A stretch of 64,000 nt of DNA from Lysobacteraceae bacterium (GCA_004143945.1 SEHB01000002.1:310001-374000), one strand, 5' to 3'; counted from the first letter of the stretch, positions 37,979-47,583 are shown. Translations and numbers: made by a program. The notes: a model not told the origin generated them from the sequence alone.

Positions 37979-40900
37979 TCATCCAGCGACCTGCTTGCGT
38001 CGGCGATGCAGCAGCAATGCGTAGTAGGCGAGCGGGATCACCACCAGCGTCAACAGGGTCGACACGAGGATGCCGGACACGAGCGAGATCGCGAGGCCGT
38101 TGAAGATCGGATCGTCGAGGATGAAGAACGCGCCGGCCATCGCGGCGAGCGCAGTCAGCGCAATCGGTTGCGCGCGCACCGCGCAGGCATCGACCACCGC
38201 GGCCTCGATCGTCCGCCCGCGCCGGATCTCGTGGTTGATGAAGTCGACCAGCAGGATCGAGTTGCGCACGATGATGCCCGCCAGCGCGATCATCCCGATC
38301 ATGCTGGTCGCGGTGAATTGCGCACCGAGCAGCGCGTGCCCGGGCATCACGCCGATCACGGTCAGCGGGATCGGGGCCATGATCACGAGTGGCACGAGGT
38401 AGTCGCGGAACCAGGCCACCACGAGCAGGTAGATCAGCAGCATGCCCGCGCCGTAGGCGATGCCCATGTCGCGGAAGGTCTCGTAGGTGATCTGCCACTC
38501 GCCGTCCCACTTGATCGCGAACGCGGCGGGGTCGCCGGGTTGGGAGATGAAGTGTTGCGCCAGTCGCTGCCCTTCGACCGCCTGCTCCGCCAACTGGGCG
38601 ACGAGATCGAACATGCCATACAGCGGACTGTCGATGCGACCGCTTTCGTCGCCCGTCACGTACACGACCGGCAGCATGTCCTTGTGCATGATCGCGTCGT
38701 CGCGGCGGGCGTGTTCCACCGCCACGAGTTCGGACAGCGGCACCAGTTGTCGATCGCCGCCGCGCACGCGCAGCGCGAGCACGCCCTCGAGCGTGGCCTG
38801 GTCGGCGACCGGCAGGCGCAACCGGATCGGACGCGGGTACTTCGAATTGCCGTCGATCACGTAGGTCGCATCGAGGCCGGAGAGGCCGGCGGAGATCGCC
38901 TCGGCGATGGCCGACTGCGATACGCCGAGGCGCGCGGCACGCACGCGATCGATCGAGAGGATCTCGCGCGCGGCGTCGGCTTCGATGCTGCTGTCGACGT
39001 CGACGATGCCCTCGATGGCGAGGAAGCGCTGCTCGAGCGCAAGACCGATCGCGCGCAGCCGGTCACGATCGGGGCCGTAGACCTCGGCCACGATCGGCGA
39101 GAGCACCGGGGGCCCCGGCGGTACTTCGACCACCTTCGCCGAAGCGCCATGCCGGCGCCCGACTGCGTCGACCAGCGGGCGCAGCGCGCCCGCGATCTCG
39201 TGGCTCTTGCGGCTGCGCGCGTGGCGGTCGACGAGGTTGACCTGCAGGTCCCCGACGTGGGCACCTGCACGCAGGTCATACTGGCGCACGAGGCCGTTGA
39301 AGTTGATCGGCGCGGCAGTGCCCGCATAGCCCTGGTAATGCAGCACCTCCGGCGTCGCGTCGAGCACCGCGGCGAGCTCGACCAGCAGCGCGTTGGTGTC
39401 TTCGAGCGTGCGTCCCTCGGGCGGATCGACGACGATCTGCAGCTCGGACTTGTTGTCGAACGGCAGCATCTTCATGACGACGAGCTCGAACAGCGCGAGG
39501 CTCGCGGCGAGCGCGACCAGCATGGCCATTGCCGCGAACAGCCCGCGGCGACGGCGCGCGCCGCTTTCGGCATCGAGGAACGGCCCGGTCACCTTTTCGA
39601 ACAGCCGGTGCAGCCCCTGCGCCACGCTGCCGGTTGCGTGGCCATGCTGCGGATCGTCGCTCGCGGGTTCGGGCGGATGCCGCCGCAGGAGTTTCAGCGA
39701 CAGCCAAGGGGTGACCACCAGCGCGACGACCAGCGACAGCAGCATGCCGACCGAGGCGTTGACCGGGATCGGGCGCATGTACGGTCCCATCAGGCCGCTC
39801 ACGAACGCCATCGGCATCAATGCGGCGATCACGGTGAAGGTGGCGAGGATCGTCGGGCCGCCGACCTCGTCGACCGCGGCCGGAATCGCGTCACGCAGCG
39901 CGACCCCACCCTGCGCCATGTGCCGGTGGATGTTCTCCACCACCACGATCGCGTCGTCGACGAGGATGCCGATCGAGAAGATCAACGCGAACAGCGACAC
40001 GCGATTGAGCGTGAAGCCCATCGCCCAAGAGGCGAACAGCGTGAGCGCGAGCGTGAGCACCACCGCGGTGCCGATCACGATCGCCTCGCGACGGCCGAGC
40101 GCGAACAGCACGAGCAGCACCACCGACAGCGTCGCGAACGCGAGCTTCTTGATCAGCGTCCAGGCCTTTTCGCTCGCGGTCAGGCCGTAGTCGCGCGTGG
40201 TCTCGACCTGGATCCCCTCCGGGATCAGTTGCCCGCGCAGCTCGGCGACGCGCCGCGACACCGCGCGCGTGATGTCGGACGCATTGCTGCCGGGCTTCTT
40301 CGCGATCGCGAGCGTCACGGCGGGCGCCATTCCCGTTGCGGGACCGCCGCGCCCGGGCGGTGCGCCATGCCAGACGTAGCTCGACGGAGCATCCGCGCTG
40401 TCGCTGATGCTCGCCACGTCCTGCAACCGCACCGGCTGCCCGCCTGCGACGCCGAGCACGAGGCCGGCGATCTCGTCGCGATCGGCGAGGAACTGCCCCG
40501 AGGTCACCTGCACGACGCCGTCGATGCCGACGCGATCGCCGGCGTGGCGCGCGAAGTTGGCAGTGCGCAGCGCGGTCGCGAGGTCGGTGACGGTGAGTTC
40601 GTGGCTCGCGAGCCGCGCGGGGTCGAGTGTCACGAGCACCGCGCGTTCGGGCGCTCCGATGGTCGCCACGTCGCGCGTACCCGGGATGCGCTTGAGTTCG
40701 GTTTCCAGCGTATGCGCGACCTCGGCGAGTGCCTGCGCACCGCGTTGCGGGTCGTCGGTCCACAGTGTCAGTGCCATCACCGGCACGTCGTCGATGCCCC
40801 GCGGCTTGACGATCGGCGCGCCGACGCCGAGGTTGGCCGGCATCCAGTCCTGGTTGCTGAATACCTTGTCGTAGAGGCGCACGAGCGCGGGCTCGCGCTT

Positions 40901-41233
40901 GACGCCGACTTCGAACTCGACCGTCAGCATGGCGAGTCCGGGCCGGCTGGTCGAGTAGGTGTGCCTGATCCCCTCGATCTCCGAAAGCGTCTGCTCGAGC
41001 GGATAGGCGACCATCTGCTCGACCTCGCGCGCATCCGCGCCGGGGAACGGCACGAACACGTTCGCCATCGTCACGTCGATCTGCGGCTCTTCCTCGCGTG
41101 GCGTGATCGCCACCGCGACGAGGCCGAGCAGGAGGCCCAGCAGCGCGAGGATCGGCGTCAACGGGTTGGCCTGGAAGCGCGCGGCGATGCGACCCGAGAG
41201 GCCGAGGCGCTTCGTGTCGTCGAGCGTGGCCAT
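37979..41233 (-). CDS. RND efflux transporter permease subunit
   Basis: A proton-driven inner-membrane pump (1084 aa) of the AcrB/MdtB superfamily. It has two periplasmic loops, about 12 helices, and the GILVDDAIVVVENIHRHM helix 4 motif with the proton-relay Asp pair. The N-terminus begins in the cytoplasm with LSGRIAARFQANPLTPILALLGLLLG, the form of the heavy-metal/CusA-like and MexK-like branches. It follows the adaptor gene with a 1-bp gap. No outer-membrane TolC partner is encoded here. Confidence 0.9.
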   Translation of the reverse strand: MATLDDTKRLGLSGRIAARFQANPLTPILALLGLLLGLVAVAITPREEEPQIDVTMANVFVPFPGADAREVEQMVAYPLEQTLSEIEGIRHTYSTSRPGLAMLTVEFEVGVKREPALVRLYDKVFSNQDWMPANLGVGAPIVKPRGIDDVPVMALTLWTDDPQRGAQALAEVAHTLETELKRIPGTRDVATIGAPERAVLVTLDPARLASHELTVTDLATALRTANFARHAGDRVGIDGVVQVTSGQFLADRDEIAGLVLGVAGGQPVRLQDVASISDSADAPSSYVWHGAPPGRGGPATGMAPAVTLAIAKKPGSNASDITRAVSRRVAELRGQLIPEGIQVETTRDYGLTASEKAWTLIKKLAFATLSVVLLVLFALGRREAIVIGTAVVLTLALTLFASWAMGFTLNRVSLFALIFSIGILVDDAIVVVENIHRHMAQGGVALRDAIPAAVDEVGGPTILATFTVIAALMPMAFVSGLMGPYMRPIPVNASVGMLLSLVVALVVTPWLSLKLLRRHPPEPASDDPQHGHATGSVAQGLHRLFEKVTGPFLDAESGARRRRGLFAAMAMLVALAASLALFELVVMKMLPFDNKSELQIVVDPPEGRTLEDTNALLVELAAVLDATPEVLHYQGYAGTAAPINFNGLVRQYDLRAGAHVGDLQVNLVDRHARSRKSHEIAGALRPLVDAVGRRHGASAKVVEVPPGPPVLSPIVAEVYGPDRDRLRAIGLALEQRFLAIEGIVDVDSSIEADAAREILSIDRVRAARLGVSQSAIAEAISAGLSGLDATYVIDGNSKYPRPIRLRLPVADQATLEGVLALRVRGGDRQLVPLSELVAVEHARRDDAIMHKDMLPVVYVTGDESGRIDSPLYGMFDLVAQLAEQAVEGQRLAQHFISQPGDPAAFAIKWDGEWQITYETFRDMGIAYGAGMLLIYLLVVAWFRDYLVPLVIMAPIPLTVIGVMPGHALLGAQFTATSMIGMIALAGIIVRNSILLVDFINHEIRRGRTIEAAVVDACAVRAQPIALTALAAMAGAFFILDDPIFNGLAISLVSGILVSTLLTLVVIPLAYYALLLHRRRKQVAG

Positions 41234-41234
41234 C

Positions 41235-42308
41235 TCAGCGCGCCGAGCGCGCCGCGATCAGCGCCTGCGCGGCGGCGACCGGATCGGCGGCAATGGTCTC
41301 GCCCGGATGCAGGCCCGAGATCACCTGCACGTTCGCGTCCGTGCGCTGGCCGAGCCGCAGCTGGCGCAGCGACAGGCGACCGTCGACCAGCACGTACACC
41401 GCGTTGACCTCGCCGCGACGCACGAGCGCCGAAACCGGCACGGTCGGGTAGGCCGTGCCCGCGAGCGCCGGGAACGCGACCTTCGCCGTCGTACCCGGCC
41501 GCGGCGCGGGTTCGAGTGGCGGCAGATGGACGCGCACCCGGACCGCGTGCGTACCCGGGTCGGCGCTCGGGAACACGGTCACGTCCGCTGCCTCGACGTT
41601 GCGGCCGTCGGCGAACGTGATGCGCGCGCGCGGCTGCGCGAGCATGTGCGCGGCCTCCGATTGCGGGAGGCTGAGCTCGATGCGCAATGCATCGGGCGAA
41701 AACAGCGTCATCAGCGGCTGGTTGACGACGACGCTCTCGCCGGGCTCCACCTCGCGGCTGACAACGACGCCGGCGTAGGGTGCGCGGATCGCGGTGTAGT
41801 CGACTTGCTGCTCCGACTCGGCGAGGCGGGCGCGAGCGGCATCCCGCGCCGCGACCGCGGAGTCGCGCAGCATCCTCGTCTGGTCGAGCTGCGCCCGCGA
41901 TACATGGCGCTGTCGGGACAGTTCGTCGTACCGGCGCCAGGTCGCATCGGCCTCGGCCACCGCCGCGTCAGCCGCACGCAACTGCGCGCGCGCGGTATCG
42001 ACGGCGGCCTGCTGCTCGATCGCGGTCAATCGCACCAGCAGGTCACCCGCAGCGACGCGGTCGTCGACATCGTGCCGGATCTCGGCGACGCGCCCCTGCG
42101 TCTGCGCCGACAGCGTGGCCTGCCGCACCGCTTCGACCACGCCCTCCCACGCGCGGCCGGCGGTCACCTCGGCTGGGACCACGAGCGTGTCGAGACCCTC
42201 GACCGCGGGGAGGGCCACGGCTTGCCGCGCGTCGCCGCAGGCCGCAAGCGCGCCGGCCAGAAGCCACGCGCCGACGAAGCGGCCGATCCTGCTTGCGAGT
42301 TTGCGCAT
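41235..42308 (-). CDS. RND periplasmic adaptor (membrane fusion protein)
   Basis: The HlyD-family adaptor (357 aa) links the pump to an outer-membrane channel. It has a lipoprotein-type signal (LLAGALAACGDA), a lipoyl/coiled-coil hairpin (TLSAQTQGRVAEIRHDVDDRVAAGDLLVRL; coiled coil rich in A/R/D) and a beta-barrel domain (YTAIRAPYAGVVVSREVEPGESV). ATG 42308 is preceded by AGGCGA. Order on the minus strand: YgaP-like protein, adaptor, pump, SQR-like protein. Confidence 0.88.
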   Translation of the reverse strand: MRKLASRIGRFVGAWLLAGALAACGDARQAVALPAVEGLDTLVVPAEVTAGRAWEGVVEAVRQATLSAQTQGRVAEIRHDVDDRVAAGDLLVRLTAIEQQAAVDTARAQLRAADAAVAEADATWRRYDELSRQRHVSRAQLDQTRMLRDSAVAARDAARARLAESEQQVDYTAIRAPYAGVVVSREVEPGESVVVNQPLMTLFSPDALRIELSLPQSEAAHMLAQPRARITFADGRNVEAADVTVFPSADPGTHAVRVRVHLPPLEPAPRPGTTAKVAFPALAGTAYPTVPVSALVRRGEVNAVYVLVDGRLSLRQLRLGQRTDANVQVISGLHPGETIAADPVAAAQALIAARSAR

Positions 42309-42316
42309 TGGTTCGC

Positions 42317-42520
42317 CTACCTGAATGCGCAGCCGTCGCGCAGGCCGAACCTGCGCATCAGCATCGCGGCGGGGCAGAAGCCGGTAAAGGCCGACTGCAG
42401 CAGGTTGGCACCGACGAACGCGGTCAGCCACAGCCACAGCGGCGAGACGAAATGCGCGAGCAAGAGGCTCGCGAGGATCATCGAGCCGGCGAAGGCGAGA
42501 ATGGCGCGGTCGAGGTTCAT
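42317..42520 (-). CDS. YgaP-family (DUF2892) small membrane protein
   Basis: A 67-aa protein with two membrane helices and the signature CPAAMLMRRFGLRDG of the DUF2892 family. In E. coli YgaP this unit is fused to a rhodanese. Freestanding copies often sit in sulfur-stress operons. GGAGAT precedes the ATG at 42520. It is the promoter-proximal gene of the pump operon, next to the BigR-like gene. Confidence 0.8.
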   Translation of the reverse strand: MNLDRAILAFAGSMILASLLLAHFVSPLWLWLTAFVGANLLQSAFTGFCPAAMLMRRFGLRDGCAFR

Positions 42521-42607
42521 GACGGGATCTCCGGGTTGGAAGTCACGATGGGAAACAGGCACGGACTTGCATGAATCGGGCGGGCCAGTTGACCTCACAT
42601 TAGCACT

Positions 42608-42621
42608 CGCTTATATTAGCG
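42608..42621. promoter_or_regulatory. Candidate operator of the BigR-like regulator
   Basis: CGCTTATATTAGCG is a near-perfect palindrome (CGCT-T-ATAT-T-AGCG) in an AT-rich patch in the divergent region between the YgaP-like start (42520) and the ArsR start (42694). ArsR-family repressors bind such dyads, so this is the likely site of autoregulation and repression of the pump operon. The assignment is by position and symmetry only. Confidence 0.5.
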
Positions 42622-42693
42622 TCAACTGATGCACATGGCGTCGCGATGCCGCACCCGGCGGACGCGTCGCGAGGGGCATTCGACGGAGACGGC

Positions 42694-43077
42694 ATGACGA
42701 TCAACAAGACGAATCGCAGCTTCGACCTTTCGGCGATGCAGGCGCATGCGGGCGACGCGGCCTTGCTGCTGAAGGCGTTGGCCAACGAGAAGCGCCTGCA
42801 GGTGCTGTGCCTGCTGGCCGAGTCGGAGCGCTCCGTCGGCGAGATCAACGACCTGCTCGACCTCAGCCAGTCGGCGCTTTCACAGCATCTAGCGGTGCTG
42901 CGCGAGGAAAACCTCGTGCGCACGCGGCGCGTCGCGCAGACGATCTACTACTCGCTGGCGCCGGGCCCTGCGGGTGCGGTGATGAAGACGCTGCACGGGA
43001 TCTATTGCGGGCGATCGGGCCCGCGCACGGTCAAGCGCGCGCAGACGCGCGCGACTCAGTTCAAGGGCGCGAGCTGA
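42694..43077 (+). CDS. bigR: ArsR-family repressor of BigR/SqrR/YgaV type
   Basis: A winged-helix ArsR protein (127 aa) with recognition helix LDLSQSALSQHLAVLREENLVRTRR. The two cysteines C39 (VLCLL) and C105 (HGIYC) are 66 residues apart, the same separation as the redox pair of BigR (C42/C108) and SqrR (C41/C107). That pair forms a tetrasulfide or disulfide on exposure to persulfide and releases DNA. GGAGA lies just before the ATG. It is divergent from the pump/SQR-like operon. Confidence 0.85.
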   Translation: MTINKTNRSFDLSAMQAHAGDAALLLKALANEKRLQVLCLLAESERSVGEINDLLDLSQSALSQHLAVLREENLVRTRRVAQTIYYSLAPGPAGAVMKTLHGIYCGRSGPRTVKRAQTRATQFKGAS

Positions 43078-43661
43078 CCGCGGCCGCGCAGGCGGCGCAG
43101 CACGCGCGCGATGAAGCGCGCGAGCTTGGGCAGCAGCCAGGCGAGCAGCAGCAGGAACAGCACGAGCAACACGAGGAACACGGCCGGTTGCGCGATCGCG
43201 AGCCAGAGGCCGCCGAGCACGAGGCCGTCCTCGCCGAGGCTTGCGCTCCAGTTCGAGAACGGCTCCGGCGAGGTGTTGATCGCCGCGCGGCTGCCGCTCT
43301 TGGCGAAGTGCGTCCCGCTGGTGACGAGGCCACCGACGATCGCGGCCGCGAGCTGTGCGGCCGGCGTCGCATCGCCCATCGCGCCCCAGGCGAGCAGCGC
43401 ACCGGCGGGAATGCGGATGAACGTGTGCAGTGCATCCCAGAGCGAATCGAATGCCGGGATCTTGTCGGCGAGGAACTCGCCGAGCGCCATCACCGCGGCG
43501 GCCGACAGCACCCAGGTGTGTTGCACGAGCGCGAGCGATTCGGGCAGTTCGAGCCAGCCCTGGCGCGCGAGCAGGCCGACCACGAGGATCGTCACGTAAA
43601 GGCGGATGCCGCTGGCCCAGGCGAGGCCGCCCGCGAGCGCGAGTTGCGACAAGGATTCCAT
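43056..43661 (-). CDS. DUF4126 membrane protein
   Basis: A 201-aa inner-membrane protein with several hydrophobic helices, close to DUF4126: ASGIRLYVTILVVGLLARQGW, WDALHTFIRIPAGALLAWGAM and ATPAAQLAAAIVGGLVTSGTHFAKSGSRAA. Function unknown. ATG at 43661 has GGAG upstream. Its 3' end overlaps that of the bigR gene by 22 bp on the opposite strand. Confidence 0.75.
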   Translation of the reverse strand: MESLSQLALAGGLAWASGIRLYVTILVVGLLARQGWLELPESLALVQHTWVLSAAAVMALGEFLADKIPAFDSLWDALHTFIRIPAGALLAWGAMGDATPAAQLAAAIVGGLVTSGTHFAKSGSRAAINTSPEPFSNWSASLGEDGLVLGGLWLAIAQPAVFLVLLVLFLLLLAWLLPKLARFIARVLRRLRGRGQLAPLN

Positions 43662-43786
43662 CCACACTCCGACCTGAATGCCCGCCACGATCGGCGCCGA
43701 TCCGCCGACCAGCGGTGACTCGCACCCGCTGCAATTTCTGCTAGCGTGGCAGCCTCTGCAAGCTTGCCACGTGCTCGGGGTTTGCC

Positions 43787-44056
43787 ATGGCCCGCTGGAT
43801 CATGCTCGGCCTGACGATACTCGGTTTCGCCATCGTGTTCACGACCCGCAGCTCGGGCCTGCTGCTGCTCGGGATCCTGCTCGGGCTCGGCGGTTTCGTG
43901 GGCTTCGTGTTCGCACTCGCGGCCGACCGCGTCTCGGCCAGCGCGCGCCCGGAGGCGACGATGGCCTCGGTCGACGACCTGCATGCGCTGCGGCGCCGCA
44001 TTCCGAAGCGTCCGACGCCGGCTGCGCCGAGGCCGCCCGTCGATCCGGCCCCCTGA
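43787..44056 (+). CDS. Small membrane protein of unknown function
   Basis: An 89-aa product with two hydrophobic helices (about 5-20 and 24-45), then a soluble tail ending in a Pro-rich stretch (RPTPAAPRPPVDPAP). The ATG at 43787 sits alone in a plus-strand interval with no strong ribosome site. No family is recognised. Composition and orientation support a real gene, but weakly. Confidence 0.55.
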   Translation: MARWIMLGLTILGFAIVFTTRSSGLLLLGILLGLGGFVGFVFALAADRVSASARPEATMASVDDLHALRRRIPKRPTPAAPRPPVDPAP

Positions 44057-44190
44057 GCGCCCCCGAACGCGCGTCGCCCCTCGTTCCTGAATCGATCCCG
44101 ATCGTTCGCCGCGCCGCCGCATGCGCGTTCAGCCCGCGCGGCGCAGAATCGCCGGGTCGCATTGCGCGACGTCCTTGAGGGAGGAACCGC

Positions 44191-44448
44191 GTGACTATCG
44201 AATCAATCATCATCTTCCTGATCGTCGGTGCAGTGGCGGGCTGGCTCGCGGGCCAGATCGTCAAGGGCCACGGCTTCGGGCTCGTCGGCAACATCGTGGT
44301 CGGCATCGTCGGCGCGTTCCTCGCCGGTTTCCTGCTGCCCATGGTCGGGTTCGCCATCGGTGGTGGCATCGTTGCGGCCATCATCAATGCGCTGATCGGA
44401 GCCGTGATCCTGCTGGTGCTGATCGGGCTGTTCAAGCGCGCCGCCTGA
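44191..44448 (+). CDS. GlsB/YeaQ/YmgE family stress-response membrane protein
   Basis: An 85-aa three-helix Gly-rich protein matching the transglycosylase-associated-protein family (GAVAGWLAGQIVKGHGFGLVGNIVVGIVGAF). A GTG start at 44191 has GGGAGGA upstream. Members are induced by envelope and osmotic stress in other bacteria. A strong bidirectional terminator follows. Confidence 0.85.
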   Translation: MTIESIIIFLIVGAVAGWLAGQIVKGHGFGLVGNIVVGIVGAFLAGFLLPMVGFAIGGGIVAAIINALIGAVILLVLIGLFKRAA

Positions 44449-44471
44449 CGTCGACGGCGGCAACGCAATGG

Positions 44472-44505
44472 AAAAAGGGCCGGATCGCACGATCCGGCCC
44501 TTTTT
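44472..44505. terminator. Strong bidirectional intrinsic terminator
   Basis: A 16-bp perfect stem (AAAAAGGGCCGGATCG / CGATCCGGCCCTTTTT) with a tiny loop has A-tracts on one side and T-tracts on the other. It therefore works in both directions between the convergent GlsB-like gene and the MHS transporter gene (end at 44535). Confidence 0.93.
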
Positions 44506-44534
44506 CGTTTCATCGACGCCGCGAAGCAGGGAGG

Positions 44535-46196
44535 TTACTTCGAGATGTCGACATCCTTGGTTTCACGCAGGAACAGCGTGCCGATCACCAGCGTCATCAC
44601 CGCGATCACGATCGGGTACCAGAGCCCGGAGTAGATGTTGCCGGTGAGGGCGACGAGCGCGAACGCGGTGGTCGGCAGGAACCCGCCGAACCACCCGTTG
44701 CCGATGTGGTACGGCAGGCTCATCGAGGTGTAGCGGATGCGAGTCGGGAACAACTCCACCAGCCATGCCGCGATCGGTCCGTACACCATCGTCACGTACA
44801 GCACGAGGATCGACAACAGCAGGATCAGCATCGGGGTGTTGATCCGCGCGGGATCGGCCTTCTCGGGGTAGCCGGCCGCGGTGAGCGCCTGCTTGAGGCT
44901 CGCGTTGAACGCGTCGGAGTCGGCCTTGAGCTTCGCCGCATCGACCCCGCCGCCTTCGAACGACGTCACTTCGATTGCGCCGACCTTCACCGACGCCACC
45001 GTGCCCGCTGCTGCCGCCTGGTTCGAATACGGCACGCCGCCCTTGGCCAGCGCGGACTTCACGATGTCGCACGACGTCGTGAACTTGCTGGTGCCGACCG
45101 GGTTGAACTGGAAGCTGCAGGTCGCCGGATCCGCCGTCACGACCACCGGGCTGGTGGCTGCGGCGGTCTCGATCGCGGGATTGCCGTAGTGCGTGAGTGC
45201 CTTGAAGATCGGGAAGTAGGTCAGGGCCGCGAGCAGGCAGCCGAGCATGATGATCGGCTTGCGGCCGATCTTGTCCGACAGCGCGCCGAACACGACGAAG
45301 AACGGCGTTCCGATCAGCAGCGCCGCCGCGATCAGCAGGTTGGCGGTGAACGCCTCGATCTTCAGCGTCTGGGTCAGGAAGAACAGGCTGTAGAACTGGC
45401 CCGCGTACCAGACCACCGCCTGGCCCGCGGTTGCGCCAAGCAGCGCGAGCAGCACGATCTTGCCATTCGACCAGTTGCCGAACGATTCGGTCAACGGCGC
45501 CTTCGACGCGCGGCCTTCGGCCTTCATCTGCTGGAACAGCGGCGATTCATTGAGCTGCAGGCGGATGTAGACCGAGATCGCGAGCAGCAGCGCCGAAATC
45601 AGGAACGGGATGCGCCAGCCCCAGGTATCGAACTCCGGGCCGAGCCAGGTGCGGCAGAGCAGGATCACGATCAGCGACAGGAACAGGCCGAACGTCGCGG
45701 TGATCTGGATGAAGCTCGTGTAGAGGCCGCGCTTGCCCGGTGGCGCATGCTCGGCGACATAGGTCGCCGCGCCGCCGTACTCGCCACCGAGCGCGAGGCC
45801 CTGCAGCAGGCGCAGCACGATCAGCGCGATCGGCGCGGCGACGCCGATCGAGGCGTAGGTCGGCAACAGGCCGACCAGGAAGGTCGACAGGCCCATGATC
45901 ACGATCGTGATCAGGAACGTGTACTTGCGCCCGATCAGGTCGCCGAGGCGACCGAAGAAGATCGCGCCGAACGGCCGCACCGCGAAGCCCGCCGCGAACG
46001 CGAGCAGCGCGAAGATGAAGCCGCTGGTCGGATTGAGGCCGGAGAAGAACTGCTTGGCGATGATCGCCGCGAGCGAACCGTACAGGTAGAAGTCGTACCA
46101 CTCGAACACGGTGCCGACGCTCGAGGCGATGATGACGCGCTTGTGGCCCGTGGTCAGCGGAGCGCCCGAGGGCGATGAAGCTGTGGTCGTTGCCAT
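44535..46196 (-). CDS. MFS transporter of the metabolite/H+ symporter family
   Basis: A 12-helix secondary transporter (553 aa) of the MHS (KgtP/ShiA/ProP-like) group: FEWYDFYLYGSLAAIIAKQFF, RPFGAIFFGRLGDLIGRKYTF, RLLQGLALGGEYGGAATYVAE. An insertion of about 110 residues between the later helices (rich in A, V, T with one Cys pair) likely forms a periplasmic loop. It is 10 bp downstream of the DcaP-like porin gene with AGGAGAG before the ATG. Near acs, so an organic-acid substrate such as acetate or a dicarboxylate is the inference. Confidence 0.8.
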   Translation of the reverse strand: MATTTASSPSGAPLTTGHKRVIIASSVGTVFEWYDFYLYGSLAAIIAKQFFSGLNPTSGFIFALLAFAAGFAVRPFGAIFFGRLGDLIGRKYTFLITIVIMGLSTFLVGLLPTYASIGVAAPIALIVLRLLQGLALGGEYGGAATYVAEHAPPGKRGLYTSFIQITATFGLFLSLIVILLCRTWLGPEFDTWGWRIPFLISALLLAISVYIRLQLNESPLFQQMKAEGRASKAPLTESFGNWSNGKIVLLALLGATAGQAVVWYAGQFYSLFFLTQTLKIEAFTANLLIAAALLIGTPFFVVFGALSDKIGRKPIIMLGCLLAALTYFPIFKALTHYGNPAIETAAATSPVVVTADPATCSFQFNPVGTSKFTTSCDIVKSALAKGGVPYSNQAAAAGTVASVKVGAIEVTSFEGGGVDAAKLKADSDAFNASLKQALTAAGYPEKADPARINTPMLILLLSILVLYVTMVYGPIAAWLVELFPTRIRYTSMSLPYHIGNGWFGGFLPTTAFALVALTGNIYSGLWYPIVIAVMTLVIGTLFLRETKDVDISK

Positions 46197-46206
46197 CGGT
46201 GCTCTC

Positions 46207-47583
46207 CTAGAACGAGTACTTGGTGGTGAACTGCAGTCGCGTCAGGTCGCCGTCGCGCCCGTCCTCGAGCTCGCGTTGGCCGAACATCAGCTCGGCGCCG
46301 ATGTCGAGCTTGGGATACGGCGAATACAGCAGGTTCGCGCGCCAGCTCTGCACGTTCTTGGTGACGCCACCACCGGTCAGCGCGAGGTCGTTGTCGTACT
46401 GGCTGCGCGCATAGATCAGGTTCGAGCGCAGTTTGGGCGTGAACGCGTGGCGCCAGCCGACGAAGCCCGCGAGGCCACCGATCGAATCGAGGTCCCCGTC
46501 GGCGTCGAGCATGCTGTCGCCGGTGACGCCGAGGCCGACGTAGCGGCTGAAGCCTTCGCCGACCGTGACCTGGTAGCGCAGGTCGTCGCTCGCGCCGATG
46601 ACCCACTTGCCGCCGACCGTGAGGGCACCCGCGAAGCTGCTGTCGTCGATCGCGGCCGCGTCCGCGGTCGCGTTGCGGTCGATGCGCAGCTCGCGCAGCA
46701 GGCCGCCGACGCCGAACGAACCCCAGTCGCCCTTCCAGCCGTAGCGCAGCGTCAGGTCCGGCAGTGCGCCGCGGTCGGACGCGATCGCGCCGCCACCGCC
46801 ATTCGGGATGATCGTGGTCTCCGGATTCTCGATCGCGACCGAGAAGCCCGCGTTGGTGTAGCGCAGCTGCGCCTGGCGCACGAACAGCACGCCATCGGTC
46901 GGACCGATGAAATCGACCGACTCCGGCAGCGCCGCGACGTCCATGAAGTTCGACCAGGTCTGGCCTGCGAGCCAGCCGTCCCAGTACGCGTACGCGTGGC
47001 GGACGGTCACGCCGTAGGTGTTGGTCGCGTTCTGGTTGCCGAGCGCGTTGCCGAAGAAATCCATCTCGAAGAACGCGCCGAGCTTGTGGCCGTCGTCGGT
47101 GACGGTGTCCACGCCGATGTTGAAGCGCGAGAACTTCGCATGCGCGTCGTAGTCGGTGCCCGAACCGCTGCCGCCGACCGGGATCTGGCTCGGCACGTAC
47201 AACGCGCGCCCGACCGCGCCGTCGGCGAGCTGGCCGTCGCCGGTGCGTGTCGCCATGAAGTCGGCCTTGACGAAACCGCCGACGCGGAACGTCGTGTTCG
47301 GATTCGCGGCCGGCGTGATCGTGGTTTCCTGGATGCGCGGCTTGCCGCCGACCGTTTCGGTCGCCTTCGGCAGCGGTGCCGAGGCCGCCACCGGCGTTGC
47401 CGGCGCCGGTGCCGCGCGTTGCGTGCGGACTTCGGCCATCAGGTCGCGCAGCTGGCGCTCCAGTTCGTCGATGCGCTGTTCGAGCGCGGCTTCGCGCGTT
47501 TCGCCCGCCTGGGCGTGCGCCGGCCCGAGGGCGACGACGAGTGCGAACGCCAATGCGGCATGTCGTGGTGTGCGGATCTTCAT
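46207..47583 (-). CDS. DcaP-like outer-membrane porin
   Basis: A trimeric beta-barrel channel (458 aa) of the DcaP family, which passes dicarboxylates and related acids. It has a signal peptide (ALVVALGPAHA), an N-terminal coiled coil (REAALEQRIDELERQLRDLMAEV) that extends into the periplasm, then VGGFVKADFMATR and barrel strands ending with LQFTTKYSF (C-terminal Phe). GGGAGG precedes the ATG at 47583. It is the first gene of an operon with the MHS transporter. Confidence 0.82.
   Translation of the reverse strand: MKIRTPRHAALAFALVVALGPAHAQAGETREAALEQRIDELERQLRDLMAEVRTQRAAPAPATPVAASAPLPKATETVGGKPRIQETTITPAANPNTTFRVGGFVKADFMATRTGDGQLADGAVGRALYVPSQIPVGGSGSGTDYDAHAKFSRFNIGVDTVTDDGHKLGAFFEMDFFGNALGNQNATNTYGVTVRHAYAYWDGWLAGQTWSNFMDVAALPESVDFIGPTDGVLFVRQAQLRYTNAGFSVAIENPETTIIPNGGGGAIASDRGALPDLTLRYGWKGDWGSFGVGGLLRELRIDRNATADAAAIDDSSFAGALTVGGKWVIGASDDLRYQVTVGEGFSRYVGLGVTGDSMLDADGDLDSIGGLAGFVGWRHAFTPKLRSNLIYARSQYDNDLALTGGGVTKNVQSWRANLLYSPYPKLDIGAELMFGQRELEDGRDGDLTRLQFTTKYSF

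Noticed and set aside
38006-41407. Plus-strand frame (1133 aa) opposite the RND pump
   Set aside because: Antisense shadow of the RND permease; no recognisable motif.
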